DNA of 6,000 bases from Geobacter sp. (GTDB taxonomy: Bacteria > Desulfobacterota > Desulfuromonadia > Geobacterales > DSM-12255). Location of the stretch: assembly GCA_012026855.1 (NCBI GenBank), contig VEOV01000110.1, forward strand, positions 1 to 6,000, given 5' to 3'. Position numbers and translations under genes: made by a program. Of the stretch, positions 5,657 to 6,000 are shown piece by piece; within the stretch, counting starts at the first letter, position 1, and each line of letters begins with the position of its first letter. The notes under the pieces are model-generated. The model searched no databases and had not been told where the DNA came from. It saw only the letters and a list, made by a program, of their open reading frames with translations.

Positions 5657-6000
5657 CTAGCTCCCCTGAAATACCGGCTTGCGTTTCTCAAAGAAGGCCT
5701 GTTTCCCTTCCAGATAATCTTTGCTGTCATAGGCCTTGCGCCGCAAGCCCTGAATCCGCTCAAAGGTCTCCGGGCTTAGTGGGTGAGAGTTGCCCAGCAG
5801 CCGGAGCTGCTCCTTGATGACTGCTATGGCCAGGGGGGAGTTCTCGGTGATCTGCGCTGCCATTTCGTATGTAAAGGTTTCCAGATCCTCAGTCTTCACC
5901 AGATGGTTGAGAATGCCCAACTGCATTGCCCTTTCAGCGCCGATTGGCTGGGCAGTAAAAAACATTTCCCGTGAAATGCGTGGGCCGACCACATTAATAA
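5657..6000 (-). CDS. scpB: Methylmalonyl-CoA decarboxylase, C-terminal part; gene continues beyond the right edge
   Basis: The reading frame is open from the TAG at 5657-5659 to the window edge, giving about 113 residues. An in-frame GTG at 5992 is internal, because the preceding codons (Ile, Asn) continue the family sequence. From memory of E. coli YgfG/ScpB (261 residues), the visible part matches its C-terminal half closely: FFTAQPIGAERA, LGILNHLV, NSPLAIAVIKEQLRLLG, FERIQGLRRKAYDS, DYLEG and FFEKRKP. YgfG is a crotonase-fold enzyme that decarboxylates methylmalonyl-CoA to propionyl-CoA in the cytoplasm. The visible segment holds the C-terminal helices used for oligomerisation; the oxyanion-hole and catalytic residues lie upstream, off the window, so activity cannot be judged. 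Another enoyl-CoA hydratase/isomerase family member is the alternative, but the match in the last 60 residues is specific. No functional link to the downstream envelope genes is evident. Confidence 0.85.
   Translation of the reverse strand, partial: INVVGPRISREMFFTAQPIGAERAMQLGILNHLVKTEDLETFTYEMAAQITENSPLAIAVIKEQLRLLGNSHPLSPETFERIQGLRRKAYDSKDYLEGKQAFFEKRKPVFQGS

Overview
The window looks like chromosomal DNA from a Desulfuromonadales/Geobacter-type anaerobe. This is an inference from the large periplasmic multiheme c-type cytochrome, the moderately high G+C, and a methylmalonyl-CoA decarboxylase of propionate metabolism. No phage, insertion sequence, rRNA, tRNA or CRISPR signal is visible. 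Coding density is high and no gene-free stretch exceeds 120 bases.

Left part (1-2077). The first 41 bases hold the start of a leftward gene with a signal-peptide-like N-terminus that runs off the window. A 101-base divergent spacer separates it from a rightward gene (143-1093) for a TudS-type (DUF523) domain fused to a DUF1722 (YbgA) domain, which is probably a cytoplasmic Fe-S thiouracil desulfidase. After a 117-base gap with a 7-bp hairpin comes a rightward gene (1211-2077) for an exported protein with two tandem carboxypeptidase-regulatory-like beta-sandwich domains.

Right part (2098-6000, all leftward). In transcription order these are: the 3' end of a methylmalonyl-CoA decarboxylase gene (5657 to beyond the right edge); a 114-base control region with a good sigma70-type promoter, a direct repeat over the -35 box and a 17-bp palindrome just after the predicted transcription start; a 559-residue exported sulfatase-fold protein (3863-5542); and, 10 bases further on, a 584-residue octaheme c-type cytochrome (2098-3852). 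The last two almost certainly form one operon. That operon converges with the tandem-domain protein gene, with only 20 bases between the stop codons.

The most notable point is that the sulfatase-fold protein keeps the family fold signatures at both ends but has lost nearly every catalytic feature: the formylglycine C/S-x-P-S-R motif is replaced, and Asp metal positions are Gln and Met. It is co-transcribed with an octaheme cytochrome and faces an exported beta-sandwich protein. Together they suggest an envelope redox module in which a non-enzymatic sulfatase scaffold serves the cytochrome. That functional link is inference. The domain content, motif losses and gene order are read directly from the sequence.
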